Assembly (NCBI GenBank): GCA_005805305.1
Contig: SYMW01000044.1
Location: forward strand, 1 to 47,408
Direction: 5' to 3'
Length of the DNA: 47,408 nucleotides
Source of the DNA: Verrucomicrobiales bacterium
GTDB taxonomy: Bacteria > Verrucomicrobiota > Verrucomicrobiia > Limisphaerales > F1-80-MAGS106
Under the pieces are notes generated by a model that did not search any database, was not told the DNA's origin, and was given only the letters and a program-made list of their open reading frames with translations. The position numbers were made by a program, and so were the translations under genes. Numbering within the stretch: position 1 is the stretch's first letter; every line of letters starts with the position of its first letter. Positions 34,734 through 44,206 of this stretch are shown here, one piece after another.

Positions 34734-37700
34734 ATGAAACAACCAGTAAATCAGCAACAGCAGGGCTTAATGCCCTCGCCACGGCTTATTGGAGCAGCCG
34801 TGTCACTCGTTGCGCTCCTCGGATCGCTGCAAATTCAGGGTGGATCTTTCACCTATAATTTCAGCACTGATCCGTCGCAGGGCGCAAATCCAGTAACAAT
34901 TGGTGGAAATAACCCCGATTATTATGTTGACGCGGGCGGTAATCCTGGAGGGTTCCTCGCTATTACCTACCCGATCGGAAGCCAAAAGACCACTGTAGTG
35001 TTTCCGAACACGGACCCCGGAAAAATTGTCACAGGCTTTGAGTTGTCTTGCGATCTCCGCGTCGGCAATCCCACCGGGGCTCGAGCGGCGGATGGATTCA
35101 GCATCAGTTTTGCCCGCGACGGCGATCCAATCCTTGACGATGCCAACTCCGACGCGTTCGGCGGCAATTGCTGCGCTGAAACCGGAACGAAGACCGGCAT
35201 TGCCATTTCGTTTGACACTTGGTCTGGCAACACGTTCCCGAACGATCCTAATGATAAGACCGACATTGAAGGTTTTATCATTCGCGTCGATGACGTCACG
35301 GTCCGGAAAGTTTCCTTGCCGACTCGGAATGGCTTGGCGGACGACAACACCAGCTTGCAAACCGGCCCACGTGCCGCGGATTACTGGACCGCTGGTGGTG
35401 ATCCGAAGGACCCCGGTTCATGGGCGGGTCTCGCGTGGAAGCCATTCAGCGTGAAACTCACTCCGGATGGCAAATTGACCGTTAAATGGAAAGATCGAAC
35501 CATTTTGGATAATTTTCAGACGAGCTACTTTCCGTCGTCTGGGCGTTTGGTGCTCTCGGGTCGAACGGGTGGCGCGAATGAACACACACATGTGGATAAC
35601 CTCGTCCTCACCACCACGGCGGCTGATGTCACAGGTATCCCCGGACCCGTCAGCAACCTGGCGGCGCCTGAAAAGGGCTCCCGCCGTATCAAACTGACGT
35701 GGACCGCCGCAACCGTTCCTGGTGATCCTGTCGCCCGGATTGCCTATGAAGTCGAACGAAACGGTGTCGTGATCGCGCCTTTGGTCACCGGGACTTCCTA
35801 CGAAGATCGCGGTGCTGCTCCAGGCACGTCTTATACATACAAAGTTCGCGGCAAAAACATCGCGGGCAAGGCGGGTCCGGATGCAACCGTGACCGCCGCA
35901 ACGGTGCAGGATGTTGCCGGCACTGGCTTCCTCAAGGCCGAACAATGGACAGGAATTGGGGGTACGGGGATCGACGGGGGCATCAGCGATGCTCATTTCT
36001 CGGATCCGCCGGATCGCGTGCGCTTTGTGAACGGTCTCAGCTTCGGGGAAACCTCGGGCTTCGGCGATACTTGGGGAGATAACCACATCGTCAAGATCTC
36101 TGGTGTGTTCAAAGCTCCTGAGTCTGGTAATTTCCGTTTCTTCATTCGTTCGGATGACGGCGGGAACTTCTATTTCAACACGGCGGGAGAGGCTGTTCCT
36201 GATGTGACGTCGGCTACTCCGGTTGCCATCGAAACTGGCTGTTGCACTGGGTTCCTGGAACCTCCCGACGAGCAGGTCTCTGAGCCGATCGCGCTTGTGG
36301 AGGGTCGTTCCTACGGCTTCGCGCTCCTCGTCAAAGAAGGCGGCGGCGGCGATTGGGGCCAAGTGGCCATCCGCAAAGAGGGTGATCCCACCCCTGCTTC
36401 GGCTCTGACTCCGCTCCGTGGCGGTGTGTTGACCGGGCAGGTCGATGGTGTCGGGGCGACCGTCACCATAACGACACCTCCCGCGGCACAAACTGTAGTG
36501 GCGAATTCGCCAGTGACATTTACCGCTGTCGCAACCGGTAGTTCGCCTTACGGCGGGGATTACGGCAACGCCGTCGTCTACCAATGGTACATCGGTGGGA
36601 AAGCCATTCTGGGCGCGACGGGTGCTTCTTACACTCGAACGGTCACTCCCATCGAGTGGAATGGATTGGACGTCACCGTGGGCGCTGGCGTGGCCGGTGC
36701 TTGGGCAACCAGTGCCCCAGCCAAGCTGACTGTTAACGTTGACACCGTCCCTCCGACCGTAAAGCGAGTGAACGGCTCAGATACATTTAATTCCGTGACG
36801 GTGATATTCAGCGAACCAGTGACTGATTCAGCATTGACGGTCGCCAACTACACCATCACAGGGTTGACTCTCAGTGCTCCTGCCAGGGTCAATGAACGCA
36901 CTGTTCGCTTTACCACAAGCGCGCAGGCGATTAACACGGTCTATCCGGTCCGGATCACGGGTGTGCGTGACAACGCCAACCTGGCGGTCGACTTCACGGG
37001 AACCTTCACGAGTTTCCAACTCGTGTCGGGCGCTGTGTTCTTCGGTATGTGGACTGGCGAAACCGGCGGATTCAACACCTGGGTGGATGTCCCGGTATCG
37101 GCGAAACCGCCGTCGTCGGTTGCGACCAAGACCAGTTTCTGGAGCCAAATCGGAAACACGGCGACGGAAAACTACTTCGGACAGCTCAAGGCTATCTTCA
37201 CGCCCGCTACTTCGGGCAACTATGTGTTCTTCATGTCCGCGGATGACCACTCCGAGCTCTACCTGAGCACGGACGAGAATCCCGCCAACAAGAAGCGGAT
37301 CGCGGAGGAACCGGCATGGGGTGGTGAACGCGGCTGGCAAGGGGGCGCCGATGGAACGGCCAGCAACGGTGGTACGCGTGGCGCGCTTGGTGAAAAGTCG
37401 AATCGTTCCGATGAATACGCAAATACGGAATGGTCCACTGGCGCTGGTGGAAATATCAGCTTGGTCGCCGGCAAGAAATACTACTTGGAACTGCTCTACA
37501 AAGAGGGCGGCGGCGGCGATCATGGTGCTGCGACATTCCTTATCAAGACAGGTGCGACCGCGCCAGCGACTCCCGCGGACGGGACAGCCAGCGCGCTCAC
37601 CGGCAATCTCGTGGCTTGGTACATTGACCCAGGCCTCCAACCTCCGACGGTCGCGACGGCCCCCACGGGCGTGTCGTATGCGTCTGGAGAAACAATCAGC

Positions 37701-38753
37701 TTCAGCGTGGTGGCTAATTCCGCTCTCCCAGCGACCTACCAATGGTATCAGAACAAGAAAGCCATTGCGGGCGCCACCAGCGCAACTCTGACGATACCGA
37801 ATGCGGGAGCGGCGAACGTGGGCGATTATTACGTCCGTGTGACCAACGAAAATGGCTCGTTTGAAACGTCTGATAATGACGCGCGAGCCACCATGACGGG
37901 CGCGTTCGTGATCGAAGCTGAGGACTACAACTTCGGGAGCGGCCAGACTGTGGCCGCCGCGAGTGTGTCGCCTTTGGTCTCCGATCTGTATAAAGGTAAA
38001 GATGGCGTGTATGACGTCGATTTCCATGGAATCGAATCAACCGCTGATTCTGGCGCGAACGGCAACAGTTATCGGAACGGTTGGGTTGATGCGGGCAGTG
38101 TGCAAGCGGCCGCTCCCAACGGGAACATCGACGTCATCATCGATAATGGCGGCGGCGGGCCCGGCGAGCAGAATCGCAAACGCCCAGACTTCGTGTTGAC
38201 CAACAACTACAAGATCGGTTGGGGCAATCAAGGCGACTGGTATAACTATACCCGCGACTTCCCGCCCGGCAATTACAGCGCGGTGATTGGGTACTCCCGC
38301 GATGGACGCACCGCGGACGCTTATGGCGTCGCGCTGGAACTTGTTACCGGGGACCGAACGAAACCAGGTCAGGTTGCAACTTTGGTTGGCGAGGCAACCT
38401 TAAGTGGCACTGGCGGTTGGAGTTCTGATGACCGCGTGCCGCTGCTCGCTCCAGGTTCCCAGAATGTGGCTTCGTTTGCGCTCGGCGCCAACACCACTGT
38501 TCGTTTGCGCATCGCCAAGGGTGATCCCGACCTGGACTACTTGTTGTTCTACAGGGCGGGCGCGGGTGCTCCGCAGTTTAGCTCAATCGTGCTCAACGCG
38601 AATGGGAGCATCACACTCACTTGGACAGGTGGCGGTCGATTGCAATCGACCGGCGCCCTCGGCACCACCTGGACTGATGTGCCAGGCGCCGCGAGTCCGT
38701 TCACGTTCACACCAACTGCAAGGCAGTTGTTCGGACGTCTAGTCGCGCCATAA
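34734..38753 (+). CDS. Secreted lectin/FN3/PA14/CBM exoprotein
   Basis: 1339 residues from ATG 34734 (the earlier frame start at 34698 adds 12 residues). Signal peptide about 17-40. Domains in order: L-type-lectin-like beta sandwich (about 40-298), FN3 (about 303-391), PA14 (about 398-566), Ig-like (about 573-668), SbsA-type Ig (about 670-758), second PA14 (about 765-963), Ig-like (about 968-1054), CBM6-like region beginning VIEAEDYNFG (about 1056-1276) and the C-terminal module (about 1280-1339). PA14 markers are RSDDGG and SADDHS. Paired cysteines are C146-C147 and C503-C504; one further Cys is near position 104. Several glycan-binding folds and no catalytic domain suggest an adhesin or polysaccharide-binding surface protein. 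A terminator follows. Confidence 0.9.
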   Translation: MKQPVNQQQQGLMPSPRLIGAAVSLVALLGSLQIQGGSFTYNFSTDPSQGANPVTIGGNNPDYYVDAGGNPGGFLAITYPIGSQKTTVVFPNTDPGKIVTGFELSCDLRVGNPTGARAADGFSISFARDGDPILDDANSDAFGGNCCAETGTKTGIAISFDTWSGNTFPNDPNDKTDIEGFIIRVDDVTVRKVSLPTRNGLADDNTSLQTGPRAADYWTAGGDPKDPGSWAGLAWKPFSVKLTPDGKLTVKWKDRTILDNFQTSYFPSSGRLVLSGRTGGANEHTHVDNLVLTTTAADVTGIPGPVSNLAAPEKGSRRIKLTWTAATVPGDPVARIAYEVERNGVVIAPLVTGTSYEDRGAAPGTSYTYKVRGKNIAGKAGPDATVTAATVQDVAGTGFLKAEQWTGIGGTGIDGGISDAHFSDPPDRVRFVNGLSFGETSGFGDTWGDNHIVKISGVFKAPESGNFRFFIRSDDGGNFYFNTAGEAVPDVTSATPVAIETGCCTGFLEPPDEQVSEPIALVEGRSYGFALLVKEGGGGDWGQVAIRKEGDPTPASALTPLRGGVLTGQVDGVGATVTITTPPAAQTVVANSPVTFTAVATGSSPYGGDYGNAVVYQWYIGGKAILGATGASYTRTVTPIEWNGLDVTVGAGVAGAWATSAPAKLTVNVDTVPPTVKRVNGSDTFNSVTVIFSEPVTDSALTVANYTITGLTLSAPARVNERTVRFTTSAQAINTVYPVRITGVRDNANLAVDFTGTFTSFQLVSGAVFFGMWTGETGGFNTWVDVPVSAKPPSSVATKTSFWSQIGNTATENYFGQLKAIFTPATSGNYVFFMSADDHSELYLSTDENPANKKRIAEEPAWGGERGWQGGADGTASNGGTRGALGEKSNRSDEYANTEWSTGAGGNISLVAGKKYYLELLYKEGGGGDHGAATFLIKTGATAPATPADGTASALTGNLVAWYIDPGLQPPTVATAPTGVSYASGETISFSVVANSALPATYQWYQNKKAIAGATSATLTIPNAGAANVGDYYVRVTNENGSFETSDNDARATMTGAFVIEAEDYNFGSGQTVAAASVSPLVSDLYKGKDGVYDVDFHGIESTADSGANGNSYRNGWVDAGSVQAAAPNGNIDVIIDNGGGGPGEQNRKRPDFVLTNNYKIGWGNQGDWYNYTRDFPPGNYSAVIGYSRDGRTADAYGVALELVTGDRTKPGQVATLVGEATLSGTGGWSSDDRVPLLAPGSQNVASFALGANTTVRLRIAKGDPDLDYLLFYRAGAGAPQFSSIVLNANGSITLTWTGGGRLQSTGALGTTWTDVPGAASPFTFTPTARQLFGRLVAP

Positions 38754-38775
38754 TCGCGGCTCTTGAACCCTTCAG

Positions 38776-38807
38776 ACGGGGCTGGATTTATTCCAGCCCC
38801 GTTTTTT
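38776..38807 (+). terminator. Intrinsic terminator after the lectin/PA14 gene
   Basis: ACGGGGCTGGA (38776-38786) pairs perfectly with TCCAGCCCCGT (38792-38802) around TTTAT, followed by a T-run to 38807. It begins 23 bases after the stop codon. Confidence 0.93.
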
Positions 38808-38853
38808 GTTTTTGGATTTCACTCGGAGACGCTAGCCTCGAATCCCTCGGCAC

Positions 38854-41800
38854 GTGAAACCGCTCTGCCCACGGAGATCGTCCCAATCCACAATCCCGTT
38901 CCAACGGCCCATCTGGACTATTTTCATGTTCCTAGTGGCGTGGTCAGGCGCTGGCTTGGTTGCGGCATCAAAGATTGAAGCCCTCCAAACCTCCGCGTCG
39001 ATGACTGCGCGTAGCGGATTCGCAAGAGTTTCCAGCGAAGTTTCAGGAGTTACTTTTTCCCACGTCATTCCCGACGCCCGTTCTCTCACCAACCAAATGC
39101 TGTTGGACGGCGCCGGCGTGGCCCTGGCCGACGTAGATGCCGATGGTTTGGTGGATATCTTTTTCGGAGGCAGCAACGGGCAAAGCCAGCTCTGGAAGAA
39201 CCTAGGTAATTGGAAATTCCGAGACGTGACTGCAGCGGCCTTTCCCACGCGGACGACAGCTCTCTCAGGTGACATCACCGGTGTGGCTTTTGCCGATTTC
39301 AACGGGGATGGAAAGCCGGACTTGGTCATCAATTCGCATGCCCATGGAATCCGCGTCCTCCTCAATGAAGGTCCCGGCGTTTTCCACCGGCTTGAGTTCC
39401 CACAGTCACGCGCGAGGGGCGGGCACTCGCTGGCCATCGCGGATGTAGATGGAGATGGGTGGTTGGATATCTACGTTTGCAACTACAGGGAACGCGCGCT
39501 CATGGACATGCCGAGCGCCCGGGCCACGTTTAAATCGATCAATGGAGTTCAAATGGTCGCGACCTTGGATGGACGACCCACGAGCGATCTCGATCTCACG
39601 AACCGTTTCGTCGTCGCACCCGGAGGGAGATTGGACGAATTGGGGGAGCCTGACGTGCTTTACCAGAATCTGCGCGGCACGAACTTCACCGTAGTCGGCT
39701 GGATTCAAGGTGGATTTCTCGATGAGGATGGAAAATCTCTCGCTGAACCACCCAGGGATTGGGGCCTGGCGGCCCAGTTCTGCGATGTCAACGAGGATGG
39801 TCGTCCGGACCTGTATGTCTGCAACGATTTTCAAACTCCCGACCGGTTTTGGTTGAACGAAAGCACGCCCGGCGCGATTCGTTTTCGACTTGTCCCTCGC
39901 GCGGCTTTGCGTCACACGAGCCTGTTCTCCATGGGCGTGGACTTTGGGGACATCAATCGAGATTCAATATGGGACTTTGTAGTGCTCGACATGTTGAGCC
40001 CGGACCATGTTCGCCGACTGACGACTATGGAGGGGGCCTCCACGGCCGACAACGAACCGGAGGCTGCACACTCTCGGCCTCAATCCGATGCAAACACGTT
40101 GTTTATCGGCCGTGTTGATGGATCCTTCGCGGAGGTCGCCAACATCGCCGGCGTCATGGCGACGGATTGGTCCTGGACGCCGGCCTTTATGGATGTGGAT
40201 CTAGATGGGTGGCCAGATCTCCTGGTGACTGCCGGGCAGCATCGAGGTTCGCGAGACCTTGATCAGGCTGAATCGTTGAAGGCTTTTCGCCGCGCTGGAC
40301 TGAGGACGGACGCCCAGATTCTTCGCGAGCGACAGAAGTTCCCTCCCCACCATTCCTCTTTGAAAGCGTTTCGAAATCGGCCCTCAGCGTATTCCGGCGG
40401 CATCCCAAGGTTTGAGGATGTCAGTGCCGCATGGGGCTTCGATTATCTGGGAGTCAGTCATGGGATGGCATTCGGCGATCTGGACGGCGATGGCGATCTG
40501 GATGTCGTGATCAATCATCTTCAAACTCCTGCGGGTCTTTATCGGAACGAGTCATCGGCGCCAAGGGTTGCCGTGAGATTGAAAGCACGAGGTTCCAGTG
40601 CCAGCGCCGCTGGAGCCCGGATGAGGTTCTATTGGATGGGGGACTCGTCGGCGGATCCCCTGCCACAGACAGCGCAAGTCATCATCGGCGGCAGGTATCT
40701 TTCCTCGGATGATTCAAGCAAGACCTTCGCGTGCCCTGGATTGGGTCGAGGAACCCTCGAAATTCGATGGCCGCACGGGCAGATTTCAATAGAAACTAAT
40801 CTTTTGGCGAACCATCGCTACGAGATTGAAGAGCCTGCCGGGTCGTCCAGTACTTCCAACGCATCAATCTTTCCCAGGGCGTCGAGGAGGAGGTTGCACT
40901 TCGAATCGAAGGCAATGAGTCTTCCTGTTGATCGATCTCCGAATGCCGGCTTTGAGATCCAGCCATCGTTGCCCAGAAGGTTGACGACTCACTCGCCGAG
41001 CTTCGCCGCCCGCGTGACTGAAGCTGAAAATTCGCGGCTTTGGATTGGAGCCTCGGATCAACCCATTCGCCAGGTCCAGATCGCATCCGACAGTGTCGGA
41101 AAGCCAAGAACTTTGGGAGCCGCCCGTTCGACGCTGGGCCTCGTGAAATGGGGCGGCTCTTTAATTGCCGCATCGAGAAGCGGCACGAACTCGACGCTTA
41201 GTTGGATCGACGAAGAAAATGGTTCGGAACGGTTGCTCTCCACGTTCGCCGGTTCGGTGACTTGCTTGGCGGTCAGCAGTTCGGCGCCAGCCATTGGAGC
41301 TTATCTTTTCGTCGGCGCGGGGGCGACGCCTGGGGACTATCCACGGAGTCGGAATAGTCAGCTTTTGGAGTGGGACGGCACTGGATTGCGTTTGGCTTTG
41401 ACCACCAATTTGGGACTGGTCACCGGGGCCGTGTTTGCCGGTCTTGATTCCACGCCTGGAGTCGAACTCGTGACGGTCAGCGAGTGGGGAACGCCTCGAA
41501 TTTTGCGCTGCGGTGGTCAGGGGATCCAGGAGTGGGATCCTTCGGTTGTGTTTGGGAAATCAGCGGCTGTGCCTTTGAGCTCCCTGACTGGATGGTGGCG
41601 AAGCATCGCGGCAGCGGACTTGGACCGCGATGAGCGCACGGATCTTGTGCTCGGCAACTGGGGATTCAATTCAAGCTATGCGCTGTACACGGGCTTTCCT
41701 TCCGGTGGGGACGGTTCGGTGAGACCTTTGCGCTTGTACCACGCAATTTTCGTTGCTGGAGCTCGAACTTGCTTTGAAGCCTATACGTCGGATGATCAGC

Positions 41801-42333
41801 GCATCCTGCCGATCCACGGCCTGGCCCGTGTGTCGCGCCATCTTCCTTGGATTGGAGGGCAGTTTCCGACTCATCGCGAATACGCCAGCGCCAGTGTTGA
41901 TCAGATCCTTGGTGAGAGACGGAGCATGATGGGCATGCTGGAGTGCCGATGGCTGACCTCTCTGGTTCTGTTGAATCGTGGGGATTATTTTGAGGCGCGT
42001 CCACTTCCGGATCTGGCCCAACTAGGCCCAATAAATTCACTTCAACCAGCGGATTTCGATGGAGACGGAAGGATGGATCTTTATGCCGCCCAGGGATTCT
42101 TTGGTCATGGGCATGGAAGTATGCGTGAAGATGCCGGGGAGGGCTGTTTTCTCTTGGGGCGGGGCGACGGCAACTTTGACAGCGTTTCAACCGCGGAGGC
42201 CAATTTTCGAGTGTTGGGGGAGCAGCAATCCACTTTCACTGGAGATTTGGATGGGGATCAACGTTCCGATCTCGTGATTGGAGAGTATGGAGGTGCTGTC
42301 ACGATCCTGCTAAACCGTTCGACACGGCAATGA
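38854..42333 (+). CDS. Giant secreted FG-GAP/VCBS protein, third paralog, without the terminal UnbV
   Basis: 1159 residues from GTG 38854, chosen because it gives a basic leader before the hydrophobic signal (about 20-37, IWTIFMFLVAWSGAGLVAA); an ATG at 38926 would start inside it. FG-GAP loops include DVDADGLVDI, DFNGDGKPDL, DVDGDGWLDI, DLDGDGDLDV, DFDGDGRMDL. The first UnbV domain spans about 569-661. The second half keeps the repeats but the protein stops at ILLNRSTRQ, where the other two giants continue with about 85 more residues of UnbV. The bases after the stop show no remnant. It begins 47 bases after the terminator, with no clear promoter seen. Function unknown, as for its paralogs. 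Confidence 0.92.
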   Translation: MKPLCPRRSSQSTIPFQRPIWTIFMFLVAWSGAGLVAASKIEALQTSASMTARSGFARVSSEVSGVTFSHVIPDARSLTNQMLLDGAGVALADVDADGLVDIFFGGSNGQSQLWKNLGNWKFRDVTAAAFPTRTTALSGDITGVAFADFNGDGKPDLVINSHAHGIRVLLNEGPGVFHRLEFPQSRARGGHSLAIADVDGDGWLDIYVCNYRERALMDMPSARATFKSINGVQMVATLDGRPTSDLDLTNRFVVAPGGRLDELGEPDVLYQNLRGTNFTVVGWIQGGFLDEDGKSLAEPPRDWGLAAQFCDVNEDGRPDLYVCNDFQTPDRFWLNESTPGAIRFRLVPRAALRHTSLFSMGVDFGDINRDSIWDFVVLDMLSPDHVRRLTTMEGASTADNEPEAAHSRPQSDANTLFIGRVDGSFAEVANIAGVMATDWSWTPAFMDVDLDGWPDLLVTAGQHRGSRDLDQAESLKAFRRAGLRTDAQILRERQKFPPHHSSLKAFRNRPSAYSGGIPRFEDVSAAWGFDYLGVSHGMAFGDLDGDGDLDVVINHLQTPAGLYRNESSAPRVAVRLKARGSSASAAGARMRFYWMGDSSADPLPQTAQVIIGGRYLSSDDSSKTFACPGLGRGTLEIRWPHGQISIETNLLANHRYEIEEPAGSSSTSNASIFPRASRRRLHFESKAMSLPVDRSPNAGFEIQPSLPRRLTTHSPSFAARVTEAENSRLWIGASDQPIRQVQIASDSVGKPRTLGAARSTLGLVKWGGSLIAASRSGTNSTLSWIDEENGSERLLSTFAGSVTCLAVSSSAPAIGAYLFVGAGATPGDYPRSRNSQLLEWDGTGLRLALTTNLGLVTGAVFAGLDSTPGVELVTVSEWGTPRILRCGGQGIQEWDPSVVFGKSAAVPLSSLTGWWRSIAAADLDRDERTDLVLGNWGFNSSYALYTGFPSGGDGSVRPLRLYHAIFVAGARTCFEAYTSDDQRILPIHGLARVSRHLPWIGGQFPTHREYASASVDQILGERRSMMGMLECRWLTSLVLLNRGDYFEARPLPDLAQLGPINSLQPADFDGDGRMDLYAAQGFFGHGHGSMREDAGEGCFLLGRGDGNFDSVSTAEANFRVLGEQQSTFTGDLDGDQRSDLVIGEYGGAVTILLNRSTRQ

Positions 42334-42402
42334 AGAGGCGCCACCTCCGGGGCGGTTGCGCATTCCATGATCCTCCTTCCAAAGGTTCAACCGCCGTTTC
42401 AA

Positions 42403-43368
42403 CTAACTTCCGATGCCGTTCACGACATTTCGAAGTTTTCCAGAGAGGAACCCGGTGACATTCCCAATGGCGGTGTTCAGAAGTCTTGCCCTAGCAGCTT
42501 TGGTGGCCCAGGCAATATGTGGCGTAATCAAGCAGTTGCGGGTTTGAAATAGAGGGTGCGCGTCCGAGGGAGGTTCCACCGACAAGACATCGAGCGCCGC
42601 GCCGCCAAGGCGGTTTGATTGCAACGCTTCTCCCAAGGCGGCTTCATCAATCAAGGGTCCGCGGCTCGTGTTGATCAGCAATGCCGAAGGCTTCATCAGA
42701 GCTAACCGATCCCGATTGATCAGCGCCCGCGTCTGCTCCGTCAAAGGGCAGTGCAAGCTCACGACATCGCTTCGCCCCAGCAGATCGTCGAGCGAAACCA
42801 GTGTGACGTACGGGGGCGCCAAATTGGGCGCCCTTGGAGTCGAAACCAGGACATTCATTCCGAAGGCGGACGCCAGGCGCGCGACGGCTTGGCCAATCCT
42901 TCCGAACCCGATGATGCCGCAGGACAACCCCGCGAGTTCGATGAGTGGGAACTCGGTGTAGGAGAAATCGGGGCAACGGCTCCACTTCCCTTTGGAGACG
43001 GTCCAGGCATGGTGGCCGACGCGATTGGTCAATTCCAGCATCAGGGCCATCGTCATTTGGGCGACCGATTCCGTGCCATAGGCTGGGACATTGCAAACAG
43101 GAATCCCTTTCTCCGCCGCCGCCATCGTGTCGATGTTGTTGTAGCCCGTCGCGAGAACTCCAATGTATCGGAGGGCGGGCAGCGCCGCGAGATGCTCCCG
43201 GGTGATGAGGGTTTTATTGCTCAGGACCAGGTCGGCCTCTGAGCACCGGGCCACGACTTCAGACGGGGAAGTTCTTTCGTGGATCTCGCATGGCACAAGT
43301 GTCTCCAGCGGCGTCCAGGAAAGATCGCCGGGATTGAGTGTGTGGGCGTCCAGGACAACAAGTCGCAT
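42403..43368 (-). CDS. D-2-hydroxyacid dehydrogenase (glycerate dehydrogenase-like)
   Basis: 321 residues from ATG 43368, preceded by GGAG 8 bases upstream; the earlier GTG-type frame start would overlap the aldolase. NAD-binding GFGRIG at 154-159; catalytic R236 (NTSRG), E265 (SVEPP) and H284 (ITPH) are all present. The sequence resembles hydroxypyruvate reductase/glycerate dehydrogenase, so reduction of a short 2-keto acid with NADH or NADPH is expected. It is the last gene of a three-gene minus-strand group with an HpcH/HpaI aldolase and a second dehydrogenase. Substrate choice cannot be read from the sequence. Confidence 0.93.
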   Translation of the reverse strand: MRLVVLDAHTLNPGDLSWTPLETLVPCEIHERTSPSEVVARCSEADLVLSNKTLITREHLAALPALRYIGVLATGYNNIDTMAAAEKGIPVCNVPAYGTESVAQMTMALMLELTNRVGHHAWTVSKGKWSRCPDFSYTEFPLIELAGLSCGIIGFGRIGQAVARLASAFGMNVLVSTPRAPNLAPPYVTLVSLDDLLGRSDVVSLHCPLTEQTRALINRDRLALMKPSALLINTSRGPLIDEAALGEALQSNRLGGAALDVLSVEPPSDAHPLFQTRNCLITPHIAWATKAARARLLNTAIGNVTGFLSGKLRNVVNGIGS

Positions 43369-43411
43369 GCAAAGCTCCGGAGATTGGGTCTGGGTCGCCT
43401 CCTCGACCTGG

Positions 43412-44206
43412 TTAATAACGGGCGACAACGCGGTCGGAGCCCAAACCCAATGAGTTCAAGCTCTCTTTTGCTTTTGTCAGCAAAAAACCGACCTCACTCG
43501 TGATGGCGACGAATTGAAAACCTTGATCAATGCGGCGGCGGGCCGCGGGCGCGTCAGCGACATGGATGCCGGGGGCCACGCCGTGCTTCCGTGCCGCTTT
43601 GAGGACTCGGTCGAGCGCTTCCGTGAATTCGGAGTCCGGGCTTTCGAACACTGGCGCCATGCCCATCGATTTGGTGAGATCATTCGGCCCGATGAAGACA
43701 GCATCGATGCCCGGCACACTGCAGATGTCATCGATGTTTCGGATCGCGTCCACATGTTCGATCATCAGGACAATCAAGATCTGGTCATTGGCATTGGCAT
43801 AATAAGCCGGGGGGTCGGCGTCAAAATTGGCGGCATGCACGGTCCCGCCCACGGAACGATTCCCGATAGGATGATACTTGGCGGCACGAACGACGGCTTC
43901 GGCTTCGGCGCGAGAATTCACCATGGGCACAACGATCCCCCAAGCTCCGGTATCGAGAACGCGCTTGATGTTTTCGCCCGTGTTCCAAGGCACTCGCACG
44001 AGCGGGACAGTGCCACCGGCGGCAATGAGGGCAAAATTTGTGGCGGCGTGCTCAAAAGTGACGGGCGTATGTTCCATCTCCACCGTGAGCCAATCAAAAC
44101 CTACACGAGCCATGAGGCGCGCCGACATTGGATCCGACAGGGTGAGCCAAGTTCCGACACTGGGCTCACCGCGTTTTAGTTTCTCTTTGACTGTGTTCGA
44201 TTTCAT
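43412..44206 (-). CDS. HpcH/HpaI-family 2-keto-3-deoxy acid aldolase
   Basis: 264 residues, a normal length. The class II aldolase features are present: H46 (EMEHTP), R71 (VRVPW), metal ligands E150 (MIEHVD) and D176 (IGPNDL), and the loop YHPIGNRSVGG, where many members have Arg-Gly instead of Arg-Ser. Family members cleave 2-keto-3-deoxy acids such as 2-keto-3-deoxy-L-rhamnonate or 4-hydroxy-2-oxoheptanedioate to pyruvate and an aldehyde, with a divalent metal. The start codon overlaps the upstream dehydrogenase stop (ATGA), so they are coupled. Together with the flanking dehydrogenases a sugar-acid breakdown route is likely (inference). Confidence 0.93.
   Translation of the reverse strand: MKSNTVKEKLKRGEPSVGTWLTLSDPMSARLMARVGFDWLTVEMEHTPVTFEHAATNFALIAAGGTVPLVRVPWNTGENIKRVLDTGAWGIVVPMVNSRAEAEAVVRAAKYHPIGNRSVGGTVHAANFDADPPAYYANANDQILIVLMIEHVDAIRNIDDICSVPGIDAVFIGPNDLTKSMGMAPVFESPDSEFTEALDRVLKAARKHGVAPGIHVADAPAARRRIDQGFQFVAITSEVGFLLTKAKESLNSLGLGSDRVVARY

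Noticed and set aside
42338-42361. Hairpin between convergent genes (GCGCCACC with GGTTGCGC)
   Set aside because: Eight pairs with one mismatch and no T-run, so not called a terminator.
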